A DNA stretch of 64,000 bases, taken from Trichodesmium sp002260545 (GTDB taxonomy: Bacteria; Cyanobacteriota; Cyanobacteriia; Cyanobacteriales; Microcoleaceae). The stretch lies in NCBI RefSeq assembly GCF_050016015.1, contig NZ_JBNHEQ010000071.1, forward strand, positions 4,949 through 68,948, read 5' to 3'. Positions 17,903 to 27,965 of this stretch are shown here, one piece after another. Within the stretch, counting starts at the first letter, position 1, and each line of letters starts with the position of its first letter. A model generated the notes under the pieces. That model was not told the DNA's origin. It saw only the letters and a program-made list of their open reading frames with translations, and ran no database searches. The position numbers and the translations under genes were made by a program.

Positions 17903-18497
17903 TGGTAGTTCCTCTCTAGATACTATTATTTATAATTAAATCTATAATTGTAACTAAAAATGTAATGTAATAGAGAGTATGTTTAGGATAATTTCTAGAA
18001 AACTTTAAGATTCTCTAAAGGTTAAAGGTCTGATTTTTTTGGCATTTCCAAGCTAAAACCCATTGAGGTTTTATATTCTCTGTTCCTCTTTCCCACACCA
18101 GGTATTCTTAGTCCCAAATATATAGTTTAAATGCTCAACAGGTTAAGATTTTTGCAGCCTATTAAAAAGCCTTCTGAATAAATGTATATTTATTGACAAA
18201 CAAGGCCCACTTGGCGGTGATATTAAAGGATGGCATCCTAATAAACGAGTAGACTTAACTAGCTATCAGCTTTTAGCACTTAGCTAGCCTCCTGGTGGAG
18301 GAACTGCGTTAACAGCTTCAGCGGAGTTCTGGGTAAAAATTCCCAGAACCCCAAAGGCAGGATTGTTTAGGAGGGCTTGAAATTCCTTTCTAAACTTAAA
18401 AAAAATAATCTTGCTGACTGCTGAGAGCTGACTGCTGACTGCTGAGAGCTGACTGCTGACCGCTTTTTTAAAACTTATAGTGTAAGGAGTGAATAAC
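17903..18497. other. Divergent promoter region ilvB / glnB with repeats
   Basis: Contains a palindromic repeat (cctcctggtggagg then aactgcgttaacagc, near 18289-18316; relatives at 30666-30735 and 50945-50990) and a gctgactgctgagagctgac tandem array at about 18412-18463. I looked for an NtcA site (GTA-N8-TAC) upstream of glnB and found none. Confidence 0.45.
18484..18489 (+). promoter_or_regulatory. Ribosome-binding site deciding the glnB start
   Basis: aaggag, 8 bases before a TTG at 18498. The upstream in-frame GTG (18489) overlaps this site and cannot be the start. Confidence 0.7.
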
Positions 18498-18836
18498 TTG
18501 AAAAAAGTAGAAGCTATTATTCGGCCTTTTAAATTAGACGAGGTGAAAATTGCCCTTGTCAATGCTGGTATTGTGGGTATGACTGTTTCTGAAGTCAGAG
18601 GGTTTGGACGTCAGAAGGGGCAAACTGAAAGATACCGGGGTTCTGAATATACGGTTGAATTTTTGCAGAAGCTAAAGATTGAAATCGTAGTTGAGGATGA
18701 CCAGGTAGATATGGTTGTTGATAAGATTATTAGTGCTTCCCGTACAGGAGAGATCGGCGATGGTAAGATTTTCATTGCTCCGGTAGATAAAATTGTCCGA
18801 ATTCGGACAGGGGAAAGTAATATGGAGGCAATTTAG
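18498..18836 (+). CDS. glnB: Nitrogen regulatory protein PII
   Basis: 112 residues, the exact cyanobacterial PII length when read from the TTG at 18498. Trimeric signal protein that senses ATP/ADP and 2-oxoglutarate and controls NAGK, PipX and transporters. Seen: T-loop with Ser49 (phosphorylated in some cyanobacteria) and Tyr51 in YRGSEYTVEF, and the C-terminal signature GDGKIFIAPVDKIVRIRTGE. Almost identical to textbook cyanobacterial PII. Non-ATG initiation may keep its level low; this is inference. No amt or other partner gene is adjacent. Confidence 0.98.
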   Translation: MKKVEAIIRPFKLDEVKIALVNAGIVGMTVSEVRGFGRQKGQTERYRGSEYTVEFLQKLKIEIVVEDDQVDMVVDKIISASRTGEIGDGKIFIAPVDKIVRIRTGESNMEAI

Positions 18837-18960
18837 TTCTAGGGGTAGATTTTATCTTATGTGTTAGGTAATAGGTAATCCTTCACTTTTTATTAGTAAG
18901 ATGGTAAGGGAAAGATTAATTTTTTTCATACCTAAAACCTAACACTTTCTTTTATATTAG

Positions 18961-19014
18961 AGGGAGTAGGGAGTAGGGAGTAGGGAGTAGGGAGTAGGGA
19001 GTAGGGAGTAGGGG
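18961..19014. repeat. Heptamer tandem repeat (GGGAGTA, about 7 copies)
   Basis: Seven head-to-tail copies in the spacer between glnB and the methyltransferase locus; the rest of 18837-19235 has no gene. Confidence 0.85.
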
Positions 19015-19235
19015 AAAATAATTGATGTATAAGAGTACGATAATTGATTTGATTTTTTATTATTGGAGATATATATTAGTAGCTGTTAGTTTTGGCTTTA
19101 AATTTACTTTTATTGTTGAGTCATAATAAATAGGGCGATCGCCTTTATTTTTTTAGTATAAAAATTTTGTTGAGAACTTAACCGTAAGTTTCCTAACATA
19201 AGTAAAAAGCAACAAATTAATCAATTATCAACTGT

Positions 19236-20822
19236 CTAAATATCTAAGTTAAATTTCAACTGATTACCTTGGATTTCTTTTTGTTTTTCCGCAGATTTCA
19301 ACACTTCATAACTCAGCTTAATATCTAATCGTTTTTTCTCTTCTAAAATTTCTTGGATAGTTACTATGGAAATTTTATCTAGACTTTGACTCATAAATTG
19401 ACTTTGATAGATTCCTGCTGTTTTAGCAGTTTTTATCATTGCCTTAGTTGGAGATTTTAAAGTAATAAAAATACCCATAGCTGCTCCTTCTAAAGTCATA
19501 GTTCCTTGCAAGTCACGAATATCTCCAGATTTAATATTTCCAGATTTTACCTGCAAAATAATTTTCTCAGGTTCCTCTTTATCTCCTCGAAAATAAACCA
19601 CACCATCAATACCTCTATCTGCTCCTTTTTTTTGATTAACTATGGCGCGGTTATTTGTGTAAGTAAGTACCGCCCATTTTTCAAATTATTTGAGAGTCCG
19701 GTCGTCTTTTTTATTAGCTAATGCGATAGCTGAATCGATATCTTTAGGGATACCATTTAATTCTATTTCTGTTAAAACACCTTCACAAAAACTATCTTCA
19801 AGACGTTTAAGAATTAAACTAATACTCTGATAAGTAATATCAATTCCTATCCATTTCCGGTCAAGACGTTGTGAAACCGCAACAGTAGTTCCACAACCAC
19901 AATAAGCATCTAAAATTACATCCCCTTTATCGCTACTAGCTTGAATAATACGTTCTAATAAAACCTCTGGTTTTTGTGTAGGATAACCAAGACGTTCTTT
20001 TGCTTGTGAATTAAGACTTTGTATGTCTGTCCAAACATTATCTAGAATAATACCTTTTCCTTCGTGAAGGTAATTTTTAATTCTGGGAGTTCCTTTTCTA
20101 GTATACTCTATACGATTTTCTGAAATCAGTTTTTTTAACCTTTCCTCTGAGTATGTTTTCAAATTATCCAAATAATATAAACCTCTTTCATCTTGTTTAT
20201 TGTACCTTGCTTTATATTTTTCTGAGTATTCCGTAAAAATCTTGTTAAAAATATAACTTTCAGACTTGGTATAAAAAAGTATTATATCGGCATTTGATGG
20301 AAATTTATTAGCGATGGATTTACTACTACCAGCATTTGTAGTTCGTTTCCAAATAATTTCATTTTGAAAATTTCCACCTTGAGGGCAAAAAACTGCATCT
20401 AATACTAATTTTAAATAGTGACTCGCTGTGGGGTCGCAATGGAAATAAAAACTACCTGTTGGTTTTAAAACTCGATAAATTTCTGCCACTCGTAGAGTCA
20501 TACTAATCAAATAAGCAAGTAAACTATCTTTGCCTAAAACTTTTGTTAAACCAGAAATTAAATCTATACTTTGAGAAGTAAAATGTCCTAAATAGTTTTC
20601 CAGAATTTCTGCTAACCCTTGATTAGCAAAATCATCCCAAGTCCAAGTATCAATAAAAGCCTGTGCTTGTGCCCTATCTTCCCGACCAACATTATTATAA
20701 ATTTGATTATAATTACGCTTAGAATTAAACGGCGGGTCTATATAACATAAATCCACAGATTCATCTTTAATATGTCTGCGTAAAACCTCTAAATTATCAC
20801 CGTAAAAAAGTTTATTTAGCAT
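19236..20822 (-). pseudogene. Beta-class DNA methyltransferase fused to Mrr-type endonuclease domain, broken by in-frame TAA
   Basis: One frame from the ATG at 20822 to 19236, interrupted only by TAA at 19686-19688 (after codon 378). First part: adenine-N6/cytosine-N4 methyltransferase with DPPF at 29-32 near the N-terminus and the SAM motif DAYCGCGTTVA near the C-terminus, the motif order of beta-class enzymes. Second part: after the stop, FEKWAVLTYTNN, GADRGIDGVVYF and ILQVKSGNI, which is the D...QxK core of Mrr_cat. Homologues carry a sense codon (probably Glu) at the stop. The first 378 codons could still give an active methyltransferase without nuclease, or read-through could give both. 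Frame and flanking residues are otherwise intact. Confidence 0.8.
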
Positions 20823-21149
20823 CTGAATAATTCTCCTCTCTGTAAATCACATATTACCAATAATAAATGTTAGACTATCAACTTAAACAATAACTCAAGT
20901 GATTTTGGGCAATAAATATTTTAATACTTAAATTACCAGCCTATTGCTATTAAACTTTTTTTCAAACTTCCGACTTCAGAAGTCTGTACTAATAACTAAT
21001 AACTGATAACTGAATATGTCTGCGTAAAACCTCTAAATTATCCCCAGAAAAAAGTTGGTTTAACATCTGAATAATTTTCCTCTTTGTCAATCATATATTA
21101 CCAATAATAAATGTTAGACTATCAACTTAAACAATAACTCAAGTGATTT
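20769..21149. repeat. Direct duplication of the methyltransferase 5' end (137 bp, offset 244)
   Basis: 20769-20905 is repeated at 21013-21149 with about ten differences; the unit holds the first codons of the methyltransferase and its promoter. The right copy runs straight into the N gap. Between the copies is a cttccgacttcag/taactgataactg repeat. Confidence 0.8.
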
Positions 21150-21249
21150 NNNNNNNNNNNNNNNNNNNNNNNNNNNNNNNNNNNNNNNNNNNNNNNNNNN
21201 NNNNNNNNNNNNNNNNNNNNNNNNNNNNNNNNNNNNNNNNNNNNNNNNN
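21150..21249. other. Assembly gap (100 N)
   Basis: Flanks read caagtgattt and tgggcaata, which are directly adjacent in the upstream copy (20896-20914), so the gap sits inside a duplicated sequence. The stretch up to 21547 holds short repeats (a gggtttgg/ccaaaccc hairpin near 21330-21360) and no gene. Confidence 0.95.
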
Positions 21250-21547
21250 TGGGCAATATTAAAATATGACAGTCCTAAACAGATTGTAACATTTTATCTA
21301 ACTGGGTTTGGTTTCTAAATCCCATTCTTGGTAGAGGCTTTGGAGACCAAACCCCTACAGTTTTTTTGACAAATCATTTATAATTACTGTATGTTGCTAT
21401 CAAACATTTAGGATGACTAGAAAATTCTGATTTTTAAACTTCCGACTTCAGATGTCGGTACTGATAATGAATATTAGACAGCGGTATGTGGGTTTCAACT
21501 GTTCCCTGTTCCCTATTCCCTATTCCCTGCTATAACTGATAACTAAA

Positions 21548-23452
<1,905 letters not shown>

Positions 23453-23519
23453 AGGTTAAAAGTCAAAAGTAATCTTTGACTTATTTTTCGTTATTTGTCG
23501 ATAAATTGCGACTTTGTAG

Positions 23520-23545
23520 GGGTTTGGATACCAAACCCTTTCTTG
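23520..23545. terminator. Hairpin terminator between mnmG and mrr (convergent)
   Basis: gggtttgg-ata-ccaaaccc followed by tttctt, 67 bp past the mnmG stop. Same palindrome type at 21330-21360, 25003-25022 and 25973-25995, so it is also a dispersed repeat. Confidence 0.5.
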
Positions 23546-23558
23546 ATGTTATTTATTA

Positions 23559-24431
23559 TTAACTAAACTCCTTAAAAAAGCTTTTATCAATCTCATAAAC
23601 AGTTTTGGGTATTAAACCAAGTTCTAACTGTTCAAACATTAGAATTAATTTACTAGCATCTACTAATTCTATGGGCGGCACTCCATCTCTAACAGCTTCT
23701 CTGGTAAATGTTCCAGTTGTAATAAATATACCTTTATCTGCTCTTCCCATTATTGCCCCACGAAAATCACGAATTTCTGGCGCTCCTACTGAACTAATAT
23801 AACGTTTACACTGAAATAATACAGGAATACTTATTAATAAATTAATCTGTAATATTCCTTTGCGATCAATACCACCATCTCCACTTCTACCTGTAATTTC
23901 TACTTGTTGAAATCCAGATTCTCTTAGTAGCCTTTGACAGAGATGTTCAAAACCAGTTGGTGAAATATTTCTAATAGTTTCTAATAGTTCTTGGCGATAG
24001 TTTCTGAAACTATTTTCGTTTGAGTCTGGAGCTGCAACATTATCTTCATCTGTTTCTAGATCTTTATTAATCTGATTATTTATACTCTCTTGACGAAAAG
24101 CTTGTTGAAGTTTTTGAAAGATTTCCAGAGCTTCTTTAGGTGTAATTTCTGAATCAATTCCAGCTTCTGTTAACTTCCAAATCCCTCTTTTTGATGAATC
24201 AATATATCCAGCTTTAGCCAAATAAAATCTTGCCCAGGCAACTTGATTATCAAATCTAGATGATGTTCCACTGGGTAATTGTTCATCAAGAATATTGTCA
24301 GATATTTGTAAATTTACGGCAATTAAATCTTTAACTTCTGAGGGAGTACCTGAATTTCCTAATTCTTTTAATGCTGAAATTACAGGTGCAAAATATTTGA
24401 CAAACTGAGGTCCTTTGTTTGGCCTTGTCAT
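23559..24431 (-). CDS. mrr: Mrr-family restriction endonuclease
   Basis: 290 residues. N-terminal winged-helix Mrr_N domain (about 6-85: PVISALKELGNSGTPSEV, ARFYLAKAGYI, GIWKLTEAG), linker, then the Mrr_cat nuclease domain (about 160-270) with GFEHLCQRLLRESGF, SGDGGIDRKGIL and LFQCKRYI, the D...QxK metal-binding core, and DFRGAIMGRADKGIFITTG. Type IV enzymes of this family cut modified DNA. It lies 3 kb from the broken methyltransferase/Mrr fusion on the other side of mnmG. Frame intact, catalytic residues present. Target specificity cannot be read from sequence. Confidence 0.92.
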   Translation of the reverse strand: MTRPNKGPQFVKYFAPVISALKELGNSGTPSEVKDLIAVNLQISDNILDEQLPSGTSSRFDNQVAWARFYLAKAGYIDSSKRGIWKLTEAGIDSEITPKEALEIFQKLQQAFRQESINNQINKDLETDEDNVAAPDSNENSFRNYRQELLETIRNISPTGFEHLCQRLLRESGFQQVEITGRSGDGGIDRKGILQINLLISIPVLFQCKRYISSVGAPEIRDFRGAIMGRADKGIFITTGTFTREAVRDGVPPIELVDASKLILMFEQLELGLIPKTVYEIDKSFFKEFS

Positions 24432-24513
24432 AATAGCTTCATGGATATATTGGCTTTAAATAAGAGTATTCTACCAATTCCAAGTATTGATAAAGCAAGG
24501 AGATGTTGAATAA

Positions 24514-24965
24514 TTACTCTGGTAGCCAATCTTCATCCAATATTTGTTCCAGAGAATAAGGGTTAATTTCTGGTAATTGAAGTTCTGATTTAATTTGAGC
24601 AATTTTTCTAGCTTTGCCATAAAGATAGTCAAGTCTTTCAGCTAAATTATTTCGTAAATTTGTTGTGATTTTTAATTATAATTGAGTCCGAAAAGTTAAA
24701 ATTTATCCACGCCAATGCCTGGAGTTATTACCTCTTTCTTATGACCAATATTGATAAAATAATAAATGTTGAATAATTAAAGTAACGAAACTTTCAACAG
24801 CACTTTTTTCACTTCTACCCAAGGCTTCTAATTATTCAATTAAATGTTTATGATCTAGGTTTTATAACTGACGATTATTTAGTAGTTTGATTGTTTCTTA
24901 TAACCACAGGAAATAATCTTCTTCATACAGTAATTTTAGGTCGGTAATTTGATTAACAATATTTT
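24514..24965 (-). pseudogene. DUF29-family gene with six in-frame TAA codons and no frameshift
   Basis: A single reading frame reads as a complete DUF29 protein (LKLLYEEDYFLWL, LEALGRSEKSAVESF, YSLEQILDEDWLPE) but contains six TAA codons. At least five fall where family members have Glu: after FLWL, after NRQL, in LIE*LEALG, in YWS*ERGN and in HWRG*ILTF; the sixth follows FRTQL. There is no frameshift and the intervening residues look conserved, while about fifteen other GAA codons remain. The family is common in cyanobacteria; function unknown. As written it is a pseudogene, and the ATG also seems lost (TAG precedes TQNIVNQITD). Confidence 0.8.
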
Positions 24966-25093
24966 GTGTCTATTTGTGAAAAAGTTAAATAGCAATTTAG
25001 TAGGGGTTTAGTCTCCAAACCCTTTCTTAATGTTCCATATTATCATCGTGATTTAATTGCTCACTATTTTAATTACAATAATTTTACCCAACA

Positions 25094-25873
25094 TTATATT
25101 TCTGAAACCCATCCAGTTGTCCAGACAGCACCACCATAAATAGTTCCATCATTACCATTACCTGATTTATCCCTAACAAGATTACCAGAACCTTCATCAA
25201 AAGGCCAATAACTAATAAGTCCTGGTTCATTACCTCGAAGAGAATAAAGCATTTTAGACTCTATTTCAGCATCAGTTAATGCCCGATTCCAAATACTTAA
25301 TTCATCAATTTTACCTTTGAAATGTGTCTGAGATTTATTAACTAAATCCCAACCAATTAATAGAGGTTGCTCAGAAGCAAGATTGTAGTTTCCAATTCTA
25401 GAAGTTGTCAAAGATGCCACCAGTTTTCCATCTGCAAAATATGTTAGTCGATCCCCTTGTTTACGAGCAACAAAGTGATGCCATTGACCATCTAGCAAGT
25501 TAGGTTGGTCAGGATACCCAATCCAATTAATACTATCGAGTTGAACATAAGGTATTTTGTTCTTACTTCCTCTCCAACGACCATGAAATCCAAATAGAAA
25601 TCCTATTCCTTCAGTTAGGCGATTAGACATAATCTGAGGGTGACGTACTTGTTCACTTTCTAATGCATAAACCAGTACAGAAAATGTGAAATCTCCACTA
25701 CCAATCTGGTTAACTACGTTAGTATTTTCCACTTGAATATAGTCATCAACTCCATCAAAAAATAAGGCATAATTTATTTTTTCAGAACGCAAAAGTTCGG
25801 CAACAAATAATATTGCTAGAATCATTGAGGTAGCTATAGATATTGTAAAGAGTAGTAAATTGCGTAACTTCAT
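25094..25873 (-). CDS. LamG/concanavalin-like carbohydrate-binding protein, membrane-anchored or secreted
   Basis: 259 residues. N-terminal signal/anchor helix (LLLFTISIATSMILAILFVA), then one LamG-type jelly roll over nearly the whole length: ALFFDGVDDYIQV, FTFSVLVYA, DGQWHHFVARK, YFADGKLVAS, GKIDELSIWNRALTDAEI and the closing GLISYWPFDEGSGN...DKSGNGNDGTIYGG. These repeats bind sugars or cell-surface ligands outside the membrane. No catalytic residues. The gene stands alone between the DUF29 remnant and an HTH gene; hairpins of the gggtttgg type lie on both sides. Confidence 0.88.
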   Translation of the reverse strand: MKLRNLLLFTISIATSMILAILFVAELLRSEKINYALFFDGVDDYIQVENTNVVNQIGSGDFTFSVLVYALESEQVRHPQIMSNRLTEGIGFLFGFHGRWRGSKNKIPYVQLDSINWIGYPDQPNLLDGQWHHFVARKQGDRLTYFADGKLVASLTTSRIGNYNLASEQPLLIGWDLVNKSQTHFKGKIDELSIWNRALTDAEIESKMLYSLRGNEPGLISYWPFDEGSGNLVRDKSGNGNDGTIYGGAVWTTGWVSEI

Positions 25874-26055
25874 AGTTTTTATTCCTTACCTTCCCAAGAA
25901 TTATACGATAATTTTTGCTAATCACTAATTAATAGAAGACAATTAATCGAAAATAAAAAATAGTAATTCCGTAGGGGTTTAGCCTTCAAACCCATTCTGA
26001 GTATTCCATCGTGATTTATAACAGTTTTCATAAAAATAGAAGGCAATTTCAAGAA

Positions 26056-26658
26056 CTATGAAATATATGTTTTATTGTTAGAAATATCAGGGGTATTTCT
26101 GCTATGAAATGTAATTGTGCAAGTAAGCAAAAGTAGCTTTAGATGCTCCAATGCTACTTCAATTTCTAATTGCTGATCTAGACTAAAAAGACCATACACA
26201 GAACATCCATAGTTGGAGTCAGGTTCCTGTGGAGTTTTAACTACAATTTTGCATTCCATTAAAAGCTCCCGTAAGCGCTCCAGTGCCATTTCCACTTCCA
26301 GCTTTTTTTCTGAAGTGAAAACCCCAGTTACAGCTATTCCTCCTTTAGATTTTGGTTTTTTTTCGGTAAGGAAAGTGCCGAGAAATTCTTCAGAAAATTG
26401 GGTAACGGTGGTACTATCACTATTTTCCCAATCAACAAGGGAGTGCCATTCTTTTATTCCTACAACTTCGCATAAGCTTTGAAAATTTTTAGGGGAAATA
26501 GGTTTGCCACTAATAAAGCGTTTCAAGGTAGATTCGGAGACGTATGCTTCGTAACACCACTGCCACTCTATTTTATTCCAACCTTTTTTCTTTCTGGCTG
26601 TATCAATCATTTTTATGCCTTCTTCGTTAAGTTTTATTGAACTGGCTTTTCGTCCCAT
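26056..26658 (-). CDS. HTH protein with two tandem 50-residue C-terminal repeats
   Basis: 200 residues. Residues 1-75 (KLNEEGIKMIDTARKKKGW, then VSESTLKRFISGKPISP and FQSLCEVVGIKEW) match the HTH that begins many cyanobacterial multidomain signalling proteins. Residues about 108-135 and 155-185 are two copies of one unit (VTGVFTSEKKLEVEMALERLRELL and VYGLFSLDQQLEIEVALEHLKLLL); I do not recognise the unit. It has no effector domain of its own. Upstream are two perfect 27-bp direct repeats (26743-26796), a plausible self-operator. Role: probable DNA-binding regulator, inferred. Confidence 0.6.
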   Translation of the reverse strand: MGRKASSIKLNEEGIKMIDTARKKKGWNKIEWQWCYEAYVSESTLKRFISGKPISPKNFQSLCEVVGIKEWHSLVDWENSDSTTVTQFSEEFLGTFLTEKKPKSKGGIAVTGVFTSEKKLEVEMALERLRELLMECKIVVKTPQEPDSNYGCSVYGLFSLDQQLEIEVALEHLKLLLLTCTITFHSRNTPDISNNKTYIS

Positions 26659-26742
26659 AACATTAGATTTTTATTTTGGTTTCAAGCTACTACTACTACG
26701 TTTTTTTTAGCACACTTAGCTAAAAAATGTATGGTGATTGAC

Positions 26743-26796
26743 ATTTTTGAACCAAAATTAACACCTTTTATTTTTGAACCAAAATTAACACCTTTT
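26743..26796. repeat. Two perfect 27-bp tandem direct repeats upstream of the HTH gene
   Basis: Period 27 (starts 26743 and 26770), core ttttgaaccaaaattaacac. A related attttggtttcaa (inverted) lies at about 26674, close to the HTH gene start, and gaaaccaaca at 26811. Candidate operator or iteron. Confidence 0.75.
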
Positions 26797-26889
26797 TGGT
26801 ATTGCAATCTGAAACCAACAATACGATGATTGTGGTGTAGAAAAATGCATTATTCAGTTATAATGTTTAGTTTTTTTGTTTAAAAGATT

Positions 26890-27050
26890 TAGTTCCATGA
26901 CTCCAGTATTTTAGTCAACCTGCTACTACTACTACTACTGACTTTTAATACTGTTTAATTACATAACAACTGCTTAGATTCTCCGAATCCTAAAACAAGT
27001 AACCTTAGTTCCATGACTCCAGTCTTTTGGTTAAGCTACTACTACTACTT
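26890..27050. repeat. Direct duplication ending in CTA triplet runs
   Basis: ttccatgactccagt followed about 15 bases later by (cta)n occurs at 26890-26939 and 27006-27050; a further (cta)4 lies at 26686. A 9-bp inverted repeat (tttacctca/tgaggtaaa) follows at 27112-27148, before the small gene at 27218. Confidence 0.6.
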
Positions 27051-27217
27051 ATCCAGAGTCGAGTCCTAAATGTTTAACGGTTATTCGGCAAAATCAGTTC
27101 AATATTCCCAATTTTACCTCACTAACTCTTACCTAAAATTGAGGTAAAGTTGGACTATATTTTTCTTCAGTATTAGTTAAAGTGAAATAGCTTGACCTTT
27201 AATACTGGAGAATAATC

Positions 27218-27427
27218 ATGGAAAATAACTTTCCAGAAAACCAAAAACAAACAACTTATACCGAAGTCCAGGAAACTAGACCTATTAATTTAATAGATAA
27301 AATTACCGACTTGGCAATGGAAAATCAAGAAGTTGGTTTGATAATTGGTAGTGCCATTGGTACTTCCATCGTTATTTGCGCGATCGCCCACTCGGCAGCA
27401 AAACTAATCCGCGCCATTCGTGGATAA
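27218..27427 (+). CDS. Small single-pass membrane protein, unknown function
   Basis: 69 residues. Soluble N-terminal half rich in Gln/Thr/Glu, then one membrane helix (GLIIGSAIGTSIVICAIAH) and a short basic tail (KLIRAIRG). Good ribosome-binding site (ggag) before the ATG. Not recognised; it reads like a real gene because of the site and the helix. Confidence 0.6.
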   Translation: MENNFPENQKQTTYTEVQETRPINLIDKITDLAMENQEVGLIIGSAIGTSIVICAIAHSAAKLIRAIRG

Positions 27428-27480
27428 AAGTTTCCTTGGGGTATTAAAATGGGGCGACTTCCTAGTTACCCCTCTCCCAT

Positions 27481-27785
27481 CCTCTGGCTTGGTGCTTCAT
27501 AAAATGAATTAACTCTTGCGGATAGAGCAATAGAAGCAAAATTTCACTATCCATCACCTCTGGCTTGGTGCTTCATAAAATGAATTAACTCTTGCGGATA
27601 GAGCAATAGAANNNNNNNNNNNNNNNNNNNNNNNNNNNNNNNNNNNNNNNNNNNNNNNNNNNNNNNNNNNNNNNNNNNNNNNNNNNNNNNNNNNNNNNNN
27701 NNNNNNNNNNNGCAAAATTTCACTACTCATCACCTCTGGTGGGGTGCTTCATAAAATGAATTGACTCTTGCTCTATACACAATAA
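27481..27785 (+). repeat. Tandem 76-bp repeat array (at least 3 units, split by a gap)
   Basis: Unit starts cctctggcttggtgcttc; identical copies at 27481 and 27557, a divergent one at 27733. Units are identical throughout, with no repeat/spacer alternation, so this is not CRISPR. Copy number is unknown because of the 100-N gap at 27612-27711. Confidence 0.85.
27612..27711. other. Assembly gap (100 N) inside the 76-bp array
   Basis: Left flank ends gcaatagaa and right flank begins gcaaaatttcact, which are adjacent in unit 1, so the gap hides an unknown number of whole units. Confidence 0.95.
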
Positions 27786-27805
27786 TAGTGAGTTGTAGGA
27801 ATAAT

Positions 27806-27963
27806 ATTATGTTCGGTAGTATCCGTGTAAAAAGCATAGAAACCCGGTTTATATTAAATACCCTATTATAAAAAATCTACCTTCCAGAAACCCGGTTTCT
27901 TAAACACTGGAAATAAACTGATAACTGATAACTGATAACTGATAACTGATAACTGATAACTGA
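27806..27963. repeat. Gene-less spacer: gaaacccggtttct repeat and seven ataactg heptamers
   Basis: gaaacccggtt-type palindromic words at 27838 and 27888 and a (ataactg) array at 27917-27963, just 3' of the kinase gene. The start (atgttcggtagtatccgtg) resembles one end of repeat family B. Confidence 0.6.
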
Positions 27964-27965
27964 AT

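Noticed and set aside
17903..18497. NtcA box before glnB
   Set aside because: No GTA-N8-TAC found in the spacer.
18284..18562. Minus-strand gene overlapping glnB
   Set aside because: Shadow of glnB and of the gctgactgctga repeat (its SSQLSAVSSQLSAVS is repeat-encoded).
24514..24965. TAA reassigned to glutamate in this organism
   Set aside because: glgP, mnmG, gnd and others end at TAA exactly where their families end, so TAA is a normal stop here.
27481..27785. CRISPR array
   Set aside because: The 76-bp units are identical along their whole length; there is no repeat/spacer pattern and no cas gene nearby.
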